DNA of 18,438 nucleotides, taken from assembly GCA_965653335.1 (NCBI GenBank), contig CBFGZU010000036.1, positions 1 to 18,438 of the forward strand, read 5' to 3'. This DNA is from Pseudolysinimonas_A sp965653335. Lineage in GTDB: Bacteria > Actinomycetota > Actinomycetes > Actinomycetales > Microbacteriaceae. Position numbers and translations under genes: made by a program. This document shows, one piece after another, positions 6,002 to 13,263 of this stretch. The stretch's first letter is position 1; every line of letters begins with the position of its first letter. The notes beneath the pieces were generated by a model that was given only the letters and a program-made list of their open reading frames with translations, did not search any database and had not been told where the DNA came from.

Positions 6002-9000
6002 CACATGACGCAGTTCGGCCCGAGCAACGACTTCAGTTCGCCGTACAGGTCGGCGGTCACGGTGACCGGGAACGGCACCTCGAACATGCGCGCGGTCTCG
6101 CCGCGAACGAGCCGCAAGCGCACCTCGTTATCGCCGCGGTGGCGGATGAGCACGTCGTTGAGTGCCGACACCACATCGGTCGTGGCTCGGTGCTCCGGCA
6201 CGGAGATCACGAGCGGACCGGCGCCGAGCGACGCCCCCGTGTCGGGCACGAACAGGCTCACGGCATGCAGGTTGAGGCCGTCGTCGCGCGTCGCGACCCG
6301 GCCCTTGATCACGACGATCGAGTCGTTCTGCAGGGAGGGCGCGAACTCCTGATAGGTCTTGCCCATGAACAGCACCGTGACTTCGCCGCCGAAGTCTTCG
6401 ATCGTCACCATGCCGTACTGATTGCCGGAGTTGCGCGCCGTGCGGTGCTGCACGTTCGTCAGCAGGCCAGCGACAGTGACCTGCTCCCCGTCGCCGATGG
6501 CGTCGCCCCCGATGAGTTCGCCGATCGAGATCGTCGCGTGTTTCGCGAGAGCCTGTTCCAGTCCGGAGAGGGGGTGGTCGCTCACGTAGAGACCGAGCAT
6601 CTCGCGTTCGAAGGCGAGCTTGTCGCGCTTGCTCCACTCCGGACGGTCGGGCACCGACTCGGTCGCGTGCTCCGGCTCGTCCCACAGCGCCTCGAAGTCG
6701 AAGCCCACTTGACCGTTGGCCTCGTTGCGTTTGTCGCTCACTGCTCGCTCGACAGCGCCCTCGTGGATCTCGATGAGCGAGCGTCGCGTGTTGCCAAGAG
6801 AGTCGAACGCGCCCGCCTTGACGAGCGACTCGACGGTGCGCTTGTTGGCGACGGGAATCGGCACCTTGCGCAGGAAGTCGTGGAAGGCGACGAAGCGGCC
6901 CTCCTTGTCGCGCGCCGCCCGGATGTGCTCGACGACGCCGTAACCCACGTTGCGCACCGCGCCGAGGCCGAATCGGATGTCGCCGGCTCCGCGCTTGTCC
7001 TCCGCGGAGGCGTTGGGAACCGCGGTGAAGTCCCCCGCCGACTCGTTCACGTCGGGCGGTAGCACGCGGATTCCCATGCGTCGGCACTCGTTGAGGTAGA
7101 GCCCGAGCTTGTCTTTCGCGTCGCCGACACTCGTGAGCAGGGCGGCCATGTACTCGGCGGGGTGATTCGCCTTGAGGTAGGCGGTCCAATACGCCAGCAC
7201 GCCGTAGCCCGCCGAGTGAGCCTTGTTGAAGGCGTAGTCGGCGAACGGCATCAGGGTGTCCCACAACACCTGCACCGCTTGTTTCGAGTAGCCGTTGCCG
7301 GTCATCCCCGACTCGAACTCCGCGAACAGCTTGTCGAGTTCGGACTTCTTCTTCTTTCCCATCGCGCGGCGCAGCACGTCGGCTTGGCCGAGGGTGAACC
7401 CCGCGACTTTCTGCGCCACGGCCATGACCTGTTCCTGGTACACGATGAGGCCGAAGGTGGTGTCGAGGATCTCGCGCAGCGGATCGGCGAGTTCGGGGTG
7501 GATCGGCTCTGATCGCTGCAACCCGTTCTTGCGGAGGGCGTAGTTGGTGTGCGAGTTCATGCCCATCGGACCGGGACGGTAGAGGGCGATGACGGCGGAG
7601 ATGTCTTCGAAGTTGGTGGGTTTGAGCTGCTTGAGCAGCGCCCGCATGGGTGCTCCGTCGAGCTGGAACACCCCGAGGGTGTCACCGCGCGAGAGCAACT
7701 CGTAGGTCGCGGGATCGGCGTCGAGATCGAGCCCTTCGATCTCGAGAGCGCTTCCCGTGTTGCGTTCGATCGCGTTGAGCGCGTCTTGGATGACGGTGAG
7801 GTTGCGCAGGCCGAGGAAGTCCATCTTCAGCAGGCCGAGATCTTCCAGCGGTGGCTGATCGAACTGCGTGATGATCGCGCCGTCGTCTTGTCGTTTCATG
7901 AGCGGCACGATGTCGATGAGCGGTTCGGCCGACATGATGACACCCGCGGCGTGCACGCCCCACTGCCGCTTGAGGTTCTCGATGCCGCGCGCGGTCTCGA
8001 ACACCTGGGCCGCCTCGGCGTCGGTCTCCAGCAGCGCGCGGAGGTCGCCCGCCTCCTTGTAGCGCTCACTCGTCGTGGTCACGACATCCGTGAGCGTCAT
8101 CTCCTTTCCGAGCACCGGCGCCGGGAAGGCCTTCGTGAGCTTCTCGCCGACGCTGAACGGCATCCCGAGCACGCGGGCCGAATCCTTCATCGCCTGCTTC
8201 GCCTTGATGGTGCCGTAGGTGACGATCTGGGCGACACGGTCGTCGCCGTACTTCTCGGTGACGTAGCGGATGACCTCGGGGCGGCGGCGGTCGTCGAAGT
8301 CGACGTCGACGTCGGGCATCGAGACGCGCTCCGGGTTGAGGAACCGCTCGAAGATCAACCCGTAGCGCTGCGGGTCGAGTTCGGTGATGCCCATCGCATA
8401 CGACACGAGCGAGCCGGCCGCCGAACCCCGGCCCGGCCCGACGCGGATGCCTTGCGCCTTCGCCCAGGCGATGAAGTCGGCGACGACGAGGAAGTAGCCC
8501 GGGAAGCCCATCTGCTTGATGACGTCGACCTCGTAGGCGGCCTGCCGATGGTGCTCGTCGCTCACGCCGCCCGGGAATCGCACGTGGAGCCCGCGCTCGA
8601 CCTCCTTCTCGAACCACGACGCCTCGGTCTCGCCCTCGGGCACCGGGAATCGGGGCATGAGGTCGCGCTTTTCGAACTCGACGTGAGTGCGCTCCGCGAT
8701 CAGCAGCGTGTTGTCGCACGCCTCGGGGTAGTCGCGGAACAGCTGCCGCATCTCGGCGGCCGACTTCAGGTAGTACTCCTGGCCGTCGAACTTGAACCGG
8801 TTCGGGTCGTCCATCGTCGAGCCGGATTGGATGCACAGCAGAATCTCCTGCGCGTGCGCGTCCGCGGCATGCGTGTAATGGAGATCATTGGTCGCGACGA
8901 GGGGTAGCTTCAGCTCCCCGGCGAGACGGATGAGGTCGGACTGGGTGCGACGCTCGATCTGCAGCCCGTGATCCATGATCTCGACGAAGTAGTTGTCTTT

Positions 9001-9540
9001 GCCGAAGATGTCGCGGAACTCCGCGGCCGCCGCGACGGCCTCGTCGTACTGACCGAGACGCAACCGGGTCTGCACTTCGCCCGACGGGCATCCCGTCGTC
9101 GCCAGGAGGCCCTTGCCGTACGTGCTCAGCAGGTCGCGATCCATGCGCGGCTGGAAGTAGTAGCCCTCGATCGAGGCGAGCGACGACATCCGGAACAGGT
9201 TGTGCATGCCCTCCGTAGTCTCAGCGAGCAGCGTGATGTGGGTGTAGGCACCGGAGCCCGAGACGTCGTCCTGGCCGCCGTCGCCCCAGCGCACCCGCGT
9301 CTTGTCGGTGCGGTGGGTGCCGGGCGTGAGGTAGGCCTCGGTGCCGATGATCGGCTTCACTCCGACGGCGTTCGCCTGCTTGTAGAAGTCGTAGGCACCG
9401 AAGTTGTTGCCGTGGTCGGTGACCGCGATCGCCGGCATCCCCTGCTCGGCAACGGCCGCCATGAGTTCACCGACTCGCGCCGCTCCGTCCAGCATCGAGT
9501 ACTCGCTGTGGACGTGCAGATGCACGAATGAATCGGTCAC
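6001..9540 (-). CDS. dnaE: DNA polymerase III subunit alpha (DnaE1 type)
   Basis: Replicative polymerase of 1179 residues, close to the length of actinobacterial DnaE1. Domain order: PHP (about 5-280), C-family palm, fingers and thumb, helix-hairpin-helix region, then an OB fold near 1000-1080 (VTVAGLLTNVQHR). Polymerase acidic residues are in PDVDVDFDD (409-417) and Asp574 in LKMDFLGLRN. The PHP metal site looks complete: His9, His11, Asp18, His43, Glu68, His101, Cys151, Asp219 and His221 match one-for-one the nine residues known for the proofreading exonuclease of Mycobacterium tuberculosis DnaE1, so intrinsic 3'-5' editing is likely. It starts with GTG at 9540 behind a GGAG five bases upstream. 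Transcribed apart from rluD by a hairpin and promoter. No intein is present. Confidence 0.97.
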   Translation of the reverse strand: MTDSFVHLHVHSEYSMLDGAARVGELMAAVAEQGMPAIAVTDHGNNFGAYDFYKQANAVGVKPIIGTEAYLTPGTHRTDKTRVRWGDGGQDDVSGSGAYTHITLLAETTEGMHNLFRMSSLASIEGYYFQPRMDRDLLSTYGKGLLATTGCPSGEVQTRLRLGQYDEAVAAAAEFRDIFGKDNYFVEIMDHGLQIERRTQSDLIRLAGELKLPLVATNDLHYTHAADAHAQEILLCIQSGSTMDDPNRFKFDGQEYYLKSAAEMRQLFRDYPEACDNTLLIAERTHVEFEKRDLMPRFPVPEGETEASWFEKEVERGLHVRFPGGVSDEHHRQAAYEVDVIKQMGFPGYFLVVADFIAWAKAQGIRVGPGRGSAAGSLVSYAMGITELDPQRYGLIFERFLNPERVSMPDVDVDFDDRRRPEVIRYVTEKYGDDRVAQIVTYGTIKAKQAMKDSARVLGMPFSVGEKLTKAFPAPVLGKEMTLTDVVTTTSERYKEAGDLRALLETDAEAAQVFETARGIENLKRQWGVHAAGVIMSAEPLIDIVPLMKRQDDGAIITQFDQPPLEDLGLLKMDFLGLRNLTVIQDALNAIERNTGSALEIEGLDLDADPATYELLSRGDTLGVFQLDGAPMRALLKQLKPTNFEDISAVIALYRPGPMGMNSHTNYALRKNGLQRSEPIHPELADPLREILDTTFGLIVYQEQVMAVAQKVAGFTLGQADVLRRAMGKKKKSELDKLFAEFESGMTGNGYSKQAVQVLWDTLMPFADYAFNKAHSAGYGVLAYWTAYLKANHPAEYMAALLTSVGDAKDKLGLYLNECRRMGIRVLPPDVNESAGDFTAVPNASAEDKRGAGDIRFGLGAVRNVGYGVVEHIRAARDKEGRFVAFHDFLRKVPIPVANKRTVESLVKAGAFDSLGNTRRSLIEIHEGAVERAVSDKRNEANGQVGFDFEALWDEPEHATESVPDRPEWSKRDKLAFEREMLGLYVSDHPLSGLEQALAKHATISIGELIGGDAIGDGEQVTVAGLLTNVQHRTARNSGNQYGMVTIEDFGGEVTVLFMGKTYQEFAPSLQNDSIVVIKGRVATRDDGLNLHAVSLFVPDTGASLGAGPLVISVPEHRATTDVVSALNDVLIRHRGDNEVRLRLVRGETARMFEVPFPVTVTADLYGELKSLLGPNCVM

Positions 9541-9549
9541 GAACTCTCC

Positions 9550-9568
9550 GGGGTCGACCCCCAGGATA
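9550..9568 (-). promoter_or_regulatory. Candidate dnaE promoter with 12-bp palindrome
   Basis: The minus strand shows TATCCT (9568 to 9563) followed closely by the palindrome GGGGTCGACCCC (9550-9561), then GGAGAG and the GTG start. The palindrome covers the expected transcription start, so it could bind a regulator or form a 5'-end structure. Confidence 0.35.
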
Positions 9569-9580
9569 AGCGCTAGGTCG

Positions 9581-9614
9581 GACCCTCGCGGGCTCGTGTG
9601 GCGTGTCGAGGGTC
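9581..9614 (-). terminator. Stem-loop overlapping the rluD stop codon
   Basis: GACCCTCG (9581-9588) and CGAGGGTC (9607-9614) are perfect 8-bp arms with an 18-nt loop. On the minus strand the first arm begins with the last two bases of the rluD TGA. There is no T-tract. It separates rluD from the dnaE promoter. Confidence 0.45.
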
Positions 9615-10533
9615 AGTCGGCGCGCAGCACGTCGAGAGCGTGTTGGAGATCGTCGGGGTAGGGCGACTCGAACACCACGTACTCGCCGGTCGCCGGGTGC
9701 CGGAATCCGAGCTTGTGCGCGTGCAGCCACTGCCGCGTGAGGCCGAGTCGTTCGGTCAGCCCCTTGTCGGCCCCGTACAGCGTGTCGCCGACGCACGGAT
9801 GCCGTTGCGCGGCCAAGTGCACGCGGATCTGGTGCGTGCGGCCGGTCTCGAGGGTGACCTCGAGCAGGCTCGCGGCGCGCATCGCTTCGATCGTCTCGTA
9901 GTGCGTGACGGCGTGCTTGCCCTCGACGCGGATCGCGAACTTCCAGTCGTTGCTCGAGTGGCGTCCGATCGGGGCGTCGATCGTGCCGGCGAGCGGATCG
10001 GGATGCCCCTGCACGACGGCGTGGTAGATCTTGTCGACCTCGCGATCGTGGAACAGCCGCTTCAGTTCGGTGTACGCCGCCTCGGACTTCGCGACGACCA
10101 TGAGGCCGCTCGTGCCGACATCGAGACGATGCACGATCCCCTGGCGCTCGTTCGACCCCGAGGTCGAGATGCGGTAGCCCGCGGCGGCGAGTGCCCCGAG
10201 CACCGTCGGTCCGCTCCATCCCGGGGCGGGATGCGCGACGATGCCGACGGGCTTGTCGATCACGACGAGGTCGTCGTCGTCGTGCACGATGCGGAACCCC
10301 GGCACGAGCTGCGGGATGACGCGCGGCGCCTCCTTGGGCGCCCACTCGACCTCGAGCCAGCCGTCGGCACGCAGCCGGTCGGACTTGCCGAGCAGGATGC
10401 CGTCGAGCCGCACGCCTCCGGCTTCGAGAACCTCGGCGGCGAAGCTGCGGGAGAAGCCGAACAGTTTCGCCAGGCCGGCGTCGGCGCGCTCGCCCGCGAG
10501 CCCGTCGGGAACGGGCAGGCTGCGCTGCTCCAT
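9613..10533 (-). CDS. RluA/RluD-family pseudouridine synthase
   Basis: Isomerises uridines to pseudouridine in RNA, most likely 23S rRNA; 306 residues. An S4 RNA-binding domain occupies about residues 13-75 (ADAGLAKLFGFSRSFAAEVL), followed by the catalytic domain with the signature GIVHRLDVGTSGLMVVAK and catalytic Asp138. The later motif GRTHQIRVHLAAQRHPCVGD (231-250) is also intact. The S4 domain plus catalytic domain order and the position next to lspA match the gene usually called rluD in Gram-positive genomes; the exact target uridines are inferred only by family. ATG at 10533 overlaps the lspA stop as TGATG, so translation is probably coupled. No independent Shine-Dalgarno sequence is seen. 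Confidence 0.94.
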   Translation of the reverse strand: MEQRSLPVPDGLAGERADAGLAKLFGFSRSFAAEVLEAGGVRLDGILLGKSDRLRADGWLEVEWAPKEAPRVIPQLVPGFRIVHDDDDLVVIDKPVGIVAHPAPGWSGPTVLGALAAAGYRISTSGSNERQGIVHRLDVGTSGLMVVAKSEAAYTELKRLFHDREVDKIYHAVVQGHPDPLAGTIDAPIGRHSSNDWKFAIRVEGKHAVTHYETIEAMRAASLLEVTLETGRTHQIRVHLAAQRHPCVGDTLYGADKGLTERLGLTRQWLHAHKLGFRHPATGEYVVFESPYPDDLQHALDVLRAD

Positions 10534-11123
10534 CACGGAGCCGTCGGGGGCTTCTGTGCGACCGGAGGCGAGTCGGCCTCGTCGGCGCGTCGCACTCCGT
10601 CGAGACCGATGTTGCGAAGGGACAGCAGCAGAAAGAGCCCCATCGCCGACACGATCGCGATGTCGGCGATGTTGAAGATCGCGGGGAAGCCCCACACCTG
10701 GATGAAGTCGACGACGTGCCCGACGCCGAACCCGGGGGGCCGGGTCAGCCGGTCGGTGACGTTTCCGAACGCGCCGCCGAGCACGAGTCCGAACATCGTC
10801 GCCCAGCCGAGCGAGCGGATGCGGGGGGCGAACCAGATGATGAAGACGATGGCTCCGATGGCCACGACCGACAAGATCCAGGTGTACCCCGTCGCGAACG
10901 AGAAGGCCGCCCCCGAGTTCGTGACGTAGTGGAACTGCAGCGCGTCCCCCAGTACCGCTACGGTCTCGCCGAGTTCCAGTCGCGTCGTGATGAGGTACTT
11001 GGCGATCTGGTCGGATCCGTACAGGACGAGCGCGACACCCGCGAGCAACCCGAGCGCGCGGGGACTCACCTGCCGCTTCGGCGGTGCGGCGTCCGGCGCT
11101 ATCGGGTCAGTTGCTCGAACCAA
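10533..11123 (-). CDS. lspA: Lipoprotein signal peptidase (signal peptidase II)
   Basis: Membrane aspartyl protease that removes signal peptides from diacylglyceryl-modified prolipoproteins. With the start chosen here it has 196 residues and four membrane spans. Motifs are SDQIAKYL in the first span, VTNSGAAFSF (67-76), GGAFGNVTDRL with catalytic Asp124, GHVVDFI with catalytic Asp139, and FNIADIAI (150-157). The start is uncertain. TTG at 11123 overlaps the end of divIVA by 17 bp and gives a Pro/Ala/Lys-rich N-terminus like that of mycobacterial LspA; GTG at 11069 gives 178 residues beginning almost at the first span. Neither has a strong Shine-Dalgarno sequence. Follows divIVA and is coupled to the pseudouridine synthase gene by TGATG. 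Confidence 0.93.
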   Translation of the reverse strand: MVRATDPIAPDAAPPKRQVSPRALGLLAGVALVLYGSDQIAKYLITTRLELGETVAVLGDALQFHYVTNSGAAFSFATGYTWILSVVAIGAIVFIIWFAPRIRSLGWATMFGLVLGGAFGNVTDRLTRPPGFGVGHVVDFIQVWGFPAIFNIADIAIVSAMGLFLLLSLRNIGLDGVRRADEADSPPVAQKPPTAP

Positions 11124-11898
11124 AACCCGGGTACTCGGTGGGCTGCGGGGCTCCGTAAGCCGGTGCGGGAGAGTACTCGGGCTGCGGCGGCGTGTAGCCC
11201 GCCGGAGTGGCCGGCGCGTACTGCTGCGGAGCTGCCGCGACGGCGGGCTGCGCGGGGCCCGTGGTGAGCGCATTCGACGTCTCGAGCTCGCGGAGCTGGC
11301 TTTCGATGTAGCCCCTCAGCTTGGTGCGGTAGTCGCGTTCGAACTGACGCAACTCCTCGACCTGCTGCTCGAGCTCGCCCTTCTCCTGCTCGAGCGCTCC
11401 GAGCTGCTCGCGGGCGCCCTGCTCGGCCTCGGAGACGAGGCGTGCGGCGGCCGCGTGGCCTTCAGCGATGAGGGCGTCGCGCTTCTCCATCCCCTCACGC
11501 ACGTGCTCCTCGTGGAGCCGACGGGCGAGCTGCAGGAGGTTGTTGGTGTTGCCCGGGTCCATCGCGTTGGAATCGAAACCGGTCGGCGCGTAGGCGGGCT
11601 GCTGCTCGGTCACCGGAGCCGGCGCGGAGACGGCCTGCTGGGGACTCTGCTGCGCGGCGGCCTGCTGCGCGACGGGCTGCGGCGCGGCGGGCTGCTGCGC
11701 TGCGCCCCGCTGAAGCTCGGCAAGGCGGGATTCTCCCGCGACGAGCCGCTGCCGCAACTCCTCGTTCTCTTGATTGAGCCGGCGCAGCTCGACGACGACC
11801 TCGTCGAGGAAGTCGTCGACCTCGTCCTGGTCATAGCCCTCGCGGAACTTCGTCGGGTTGAACCGCTTGTTGACCACATCTTCAGGAGTCAAGGCCAT
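11107..11898 (-). CDS. divIVA: DivIVA/Wag31 polar growth protein
   Basis: Coiled-coil scaffold that binds curved membrane at cell poles and directs polar peptidoglycan synthesis in actinobacteria (Wag31, also called Ag84). The 263-residue protein starts with the conserved lipid-binding domain (1-60: MALTPEDVVNKRF, GYDQDEVDDFLDEV). Then come an Ala/Gln/Pro-rich linker (66-105), a long coiled coil (about 117-208, with repeated Glu/Leu/Gln heptads) and a Pro/Tyr/Ala-rich tail (209-263). ATG at 11898 is chosen because it matches the family start and follows AAGGTG by 6 nt; an in-frame GTG at 11907 is less likely. It lies 187 bp after sepF, with hairpins and a promoter candidate between, and without the yggT gene often found there. 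Confidence 0.95.
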   Translation of the reverse strand: MALTPEDVVNKRFNPTKFREGYDQDEVDDFLDEVVVELRRLNQENEELRQRLVAGESRLAELQRGAAQQPAAPQPVAQQAAAQQSPQQAVSAPAPVTEQQPAYAPTGFDSNAMDPGNTNNLLQLARRLHEEHVREGMEKRDALIAEGHAAAARLVSEAEQGAREQLGALEQEKGELEQQVEELRQFERDYRTKLRGYIESQLRELETSNALTTGPAQPAVAAAPQQYAPATPAGYTPPQPEYSPAPAYGAPQPTEYPGFGSSN

Positions 11899-11903
11899 GT
11901 CTT

Positions 11904-11972
11904 TCACCTTACGCGTTGCTCGCCATCACTCCCGCGGCCTCCCGGCCGCGCCCTGATGACGAAAGTCGACAT
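11904..11972 (-). CDS. Possible 22-residue upstream peptide before divIVA
   Basis: A short open frame, ATG at 11972 to TGA at 11904-11906, encoding MSTFVIRARPGGRGSDGEQR plus Val-Arg. A GAGGG sequence lies just upstream of the ATG. The stop is 5 nt before the divIVA ATG and overlaps its AAGGTG ribosome binding site, an arrangement that would couple translation of the two. No similarity to a known protein is recognised; it is Arg- and Gly-rich. It may well be chance. Confidence 0.25.
   Translation of the reverse strand: MSTFVIRARPGGRGSDGEQRVR
11933..11950 (-). promoter_or_regulatory. GC-rich hairpin with GNRA-type loop in the divIVA leader
   Basis: CGCGGCC (11933-11939) and GGCCGCG (11944-11950) form a perfect 7-bp stem. 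On the minus-strand RNA the loop is GGGA, which fits the stable GNRA class. It lies 34 nt before the divIVA ATG, inside the possible upstream peptide frame. Confidence 0.45.
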
Positions 11973-11995
11973 CTCACCCTCAGTGAACGGGTGAG
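11973..11995 (-). promoter_or_regulatory. Stem-loop at the probable 5' end of divIVA mRNA
   Basis: CTCACCC (11973-11979) and GGGTGAG (11989-11995) are perfect 7-bp arms with a 9-nt loop. A TACGCT -10 candidate on the minus strand (12007 to 12002) would start transcription at about 11995, at the first base of this stem. The 3' arm contains the GAGGG upstream of the possible leader peptide ATG at 11972 and would hide it. Confidence 0.35.
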
Positions 11996-12001
11996 GGTTC
12001 C

Positions 12002-12007
12002 AGCGTA
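12002..12007 (-). promoter_or_regulatory. Candidate -10 box for divIVA
   Basis: TACGCT on the minus strand fits TAnnnT, with expected transcription start near 11995-11998 and a leader of about 100 nt. No clear -35 hexamer. Supported indirectly by the strong hairpin just upstream (12040-12064), which would isolate divIVA from sepF transcription. Confidence 0.3.
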
Positions 12008-12039
12008 CAACGCCCGGCGGTCTCGACCCAGGGTTTACC

Positions 12040-12064
12040 GGCGGTCTATCAGCAGATGACCGCC
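12040..12064 (-). terminator. Strong stem-loop after sepF
   Basis: GGCGGTC (12040-12046) pairs with GACCGCC (12058-12064). Inside, ATC pairs with GAT across an AGCA loop with one bulged T, giving about 10 bp in total. A second small stem, CCGAC-TAC-GTCGG (12072-12084), lies right after the sepF stop. No T-run follows either. Likely the end of the dcw transcript, or a processing site. Confidence 0.5.
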
Positions 12065-12085
12065 CGATCAGCCGACTACGTCGGA

Positions 12086-12535
12086 TCAGTGCTCGAAGAA
12101 CCCCGCGTCGACACTCGTTTCGGCTTCTTCCGCTTCGCCGCTGACGGCGACGTGCTCGGGTGAGAGCAGGAACACCTTGTTGGTGACCCGTTCGATCTTG
12201 CCGTAGAGGCCGGACGCGAGCCCGCTCGCGAAGTCGATGAGACGCCGGGCATCGGGCTCGGGCATCTGCGAGAGGTTCATGATGACGGGAACACCTTCGC
12301 GGAACGCCTCGGCGATCGACTGCACGTCTTTGTACTGACGCGGGTTGACCGTGAGGATCTCGTTCATGCCCGGCGCGGCGTGCTTGGTGCTCGCGACCGG
12401 ACGCCGCAACGGCGTGACGGGGGCACGGCCCGCGCTCGAGGTGACCGGAGCGACCGGGGCCGCCGGCGCGTGGTCGTCGTAGTCCTCGTCGGCCAGGCCC
12501 AGGTAGACCATCGTCTTGCGCAGCGGATTCGCCAT
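12086..12535 (-). CDS. sepF: Cell division protein SepF
   Basis: Membrane anchor and bundling partner of FtsZ, replacing FtsA in actinobacteria; 149 residues. The N-terminal membrane-binding amphipathic helix is MANPLRKTMVYLGLA (1-15). It is followed by an acidic and Pro/Ala-rich linker (16-55) and the conserved core (about 57-132) with ILTVNPRQYKDVQSIAEAFR, VPVIMNLSQM and RRLIDFASGLASGLYGKIERV. ATG at 12535 follows a strong GGGAGG by 6 nt and matches the family start. An in-frame ATG at 12592 would add 19 residues and overlaps the yggS stop as TAATG; it would bury the membrane helix, so it is not preferred. The gene is 56 bp after yggS. Confidence 0.95.
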   Translation of the reverse strand: MANPLRKTMVYLGLADEDYDDHAPAAPVAPVTSSAGRAPVTPLRRPVASTKHAAPGMNEILTVNPRQYKDVQSIAEAFREGVPVIMNLSQMPEPDARRLIDFASGLASGLYGKIERVTNKVFLLSPEHVAVSGEAEEAETSVDAGFFEH

Positions 12536-12591
12536 GTCGTCCTCCCGAAGGATCGGTGCCGCGATCGTGAGGTGCGGCATCCGTTTCGACA

Positions 12592-13263
12592 TTAACCGGG
12601 GATCGGTCGATTTCCCGTGATTGCCGCGCCGATGCGCAGGTGTGTCGCGCCTTCCAGGATCGCGTCGCGAAAGTCGCTCGACATCCCGGCGGAGATCGCG
12701 GCGGCTCCGGGGTCCAGAGCGCGGACGCGATCGGACACCACGCGGAGCCGCGCGAACGCGCGCCGCGGCTCCTCCTCGAGCGGGGCGACCCCCATGACTC
12801 CGAGGAGGCGCAGGCCGGGAGCTGCGAGCACGCGCTCGGCGAGCGGCTCGGCCTCGAGCGGCGCGATTCCCCCACGCCCCGGCTGCGCGCTCAAGCCGAT
12901 CTCGAGAAACACCCCCAGCTCGGAACCATCGTCGTTCGCGAGGGCCGCGACGAGCGAGGGCCGGTCGACGGAGTGCACGGTCGCGGCGTAGCGCCGTACC
13001 GCCGCGGCCTTGTTACTCTGCAACTGCCCGACGAAATGCCAGGCGAGGCGCGGATCGGCGACCTCGGCCACCTTCTCGACGGCCTCCTGATGGCGGTTCT
13101 CGCCGATGTCGCGCACGCCGAGGTCGGCAAGTTCGCGCACGAGTGAAGCCGGATGGAACTTCGTGACGACGATGCGGGTCGGCGGCACGGCACCGGCCTC
13201 GCGCACGGCGTCGGCGATCGCAGCGTCGACCGCGGCGAGCCGCTGCGGGAGTGTCGGCTCTAT
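12592..13263 (-). CDS. yggS: YggS/PLPBP family PLP homeostasis protein, apparent AUA start
   Basis: Pyridoxal 5'-phosphate binding protein of the alanine racemase-fold family that buffers free PLP; about 223 residues. The PLP-binding lysine is Lys35 in RIVVTKFHP. Family motifs RDIGENRHQEAVEKV (51-65), WHFVGQLQSNKA (75-86), HSVDRPSL (97-104) and GMSSDFRDAILEGATHLRIGAA (193-214) are intact. No ATG, GTG or TTG exists where the family start should be. The frame reaches the usual N-terminal helix only from an ATA at 13263, which overlaps the ftsZ TAG as ATAG and lies 8 nt after a GGAG. The first ordinary start, GTG at 13206, would remove 19 residues including most of the first helix. Codon use and length otherwise look normal. 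Confidence 0.9.
   Translation of the reverse strand: MEPTLPQRLAAVDAAIADAVREAGAVPPTRIVVTKFHPASLVRELADLGVRDIGENRHQEAVEKVAEVADPRLAWHFVGQLQSNKAAAVRRYAATVHSVDRPSLVAALANDDGSELGVFLEIGLSAQPGRGGIAPLEAEPLAERVLAAPGLRLLGVMGVAPLEEEPRRAFARLRVVSDRVRALDPGAAAISAGMSSDFRDAILEGATHLRIGAAITGNRPIPG

Noticed and set aside
7549..8907. Long plus-strand open frame (452 codons) opposite dnaE
   Set aside because: It mirrors conserved polymerase codons; the product is Leu/Arg/Glu/Val/His-rich without motifs. High GC3 removes stops on the opposite strand.
11641..11710. Repetitive stretch in divIVA resembling a tandem repeat or CRISPR-like array
   Set aside because: It is low-complexity Gln/Ala/Pro coding sequence with irregular units and no spacer structure.
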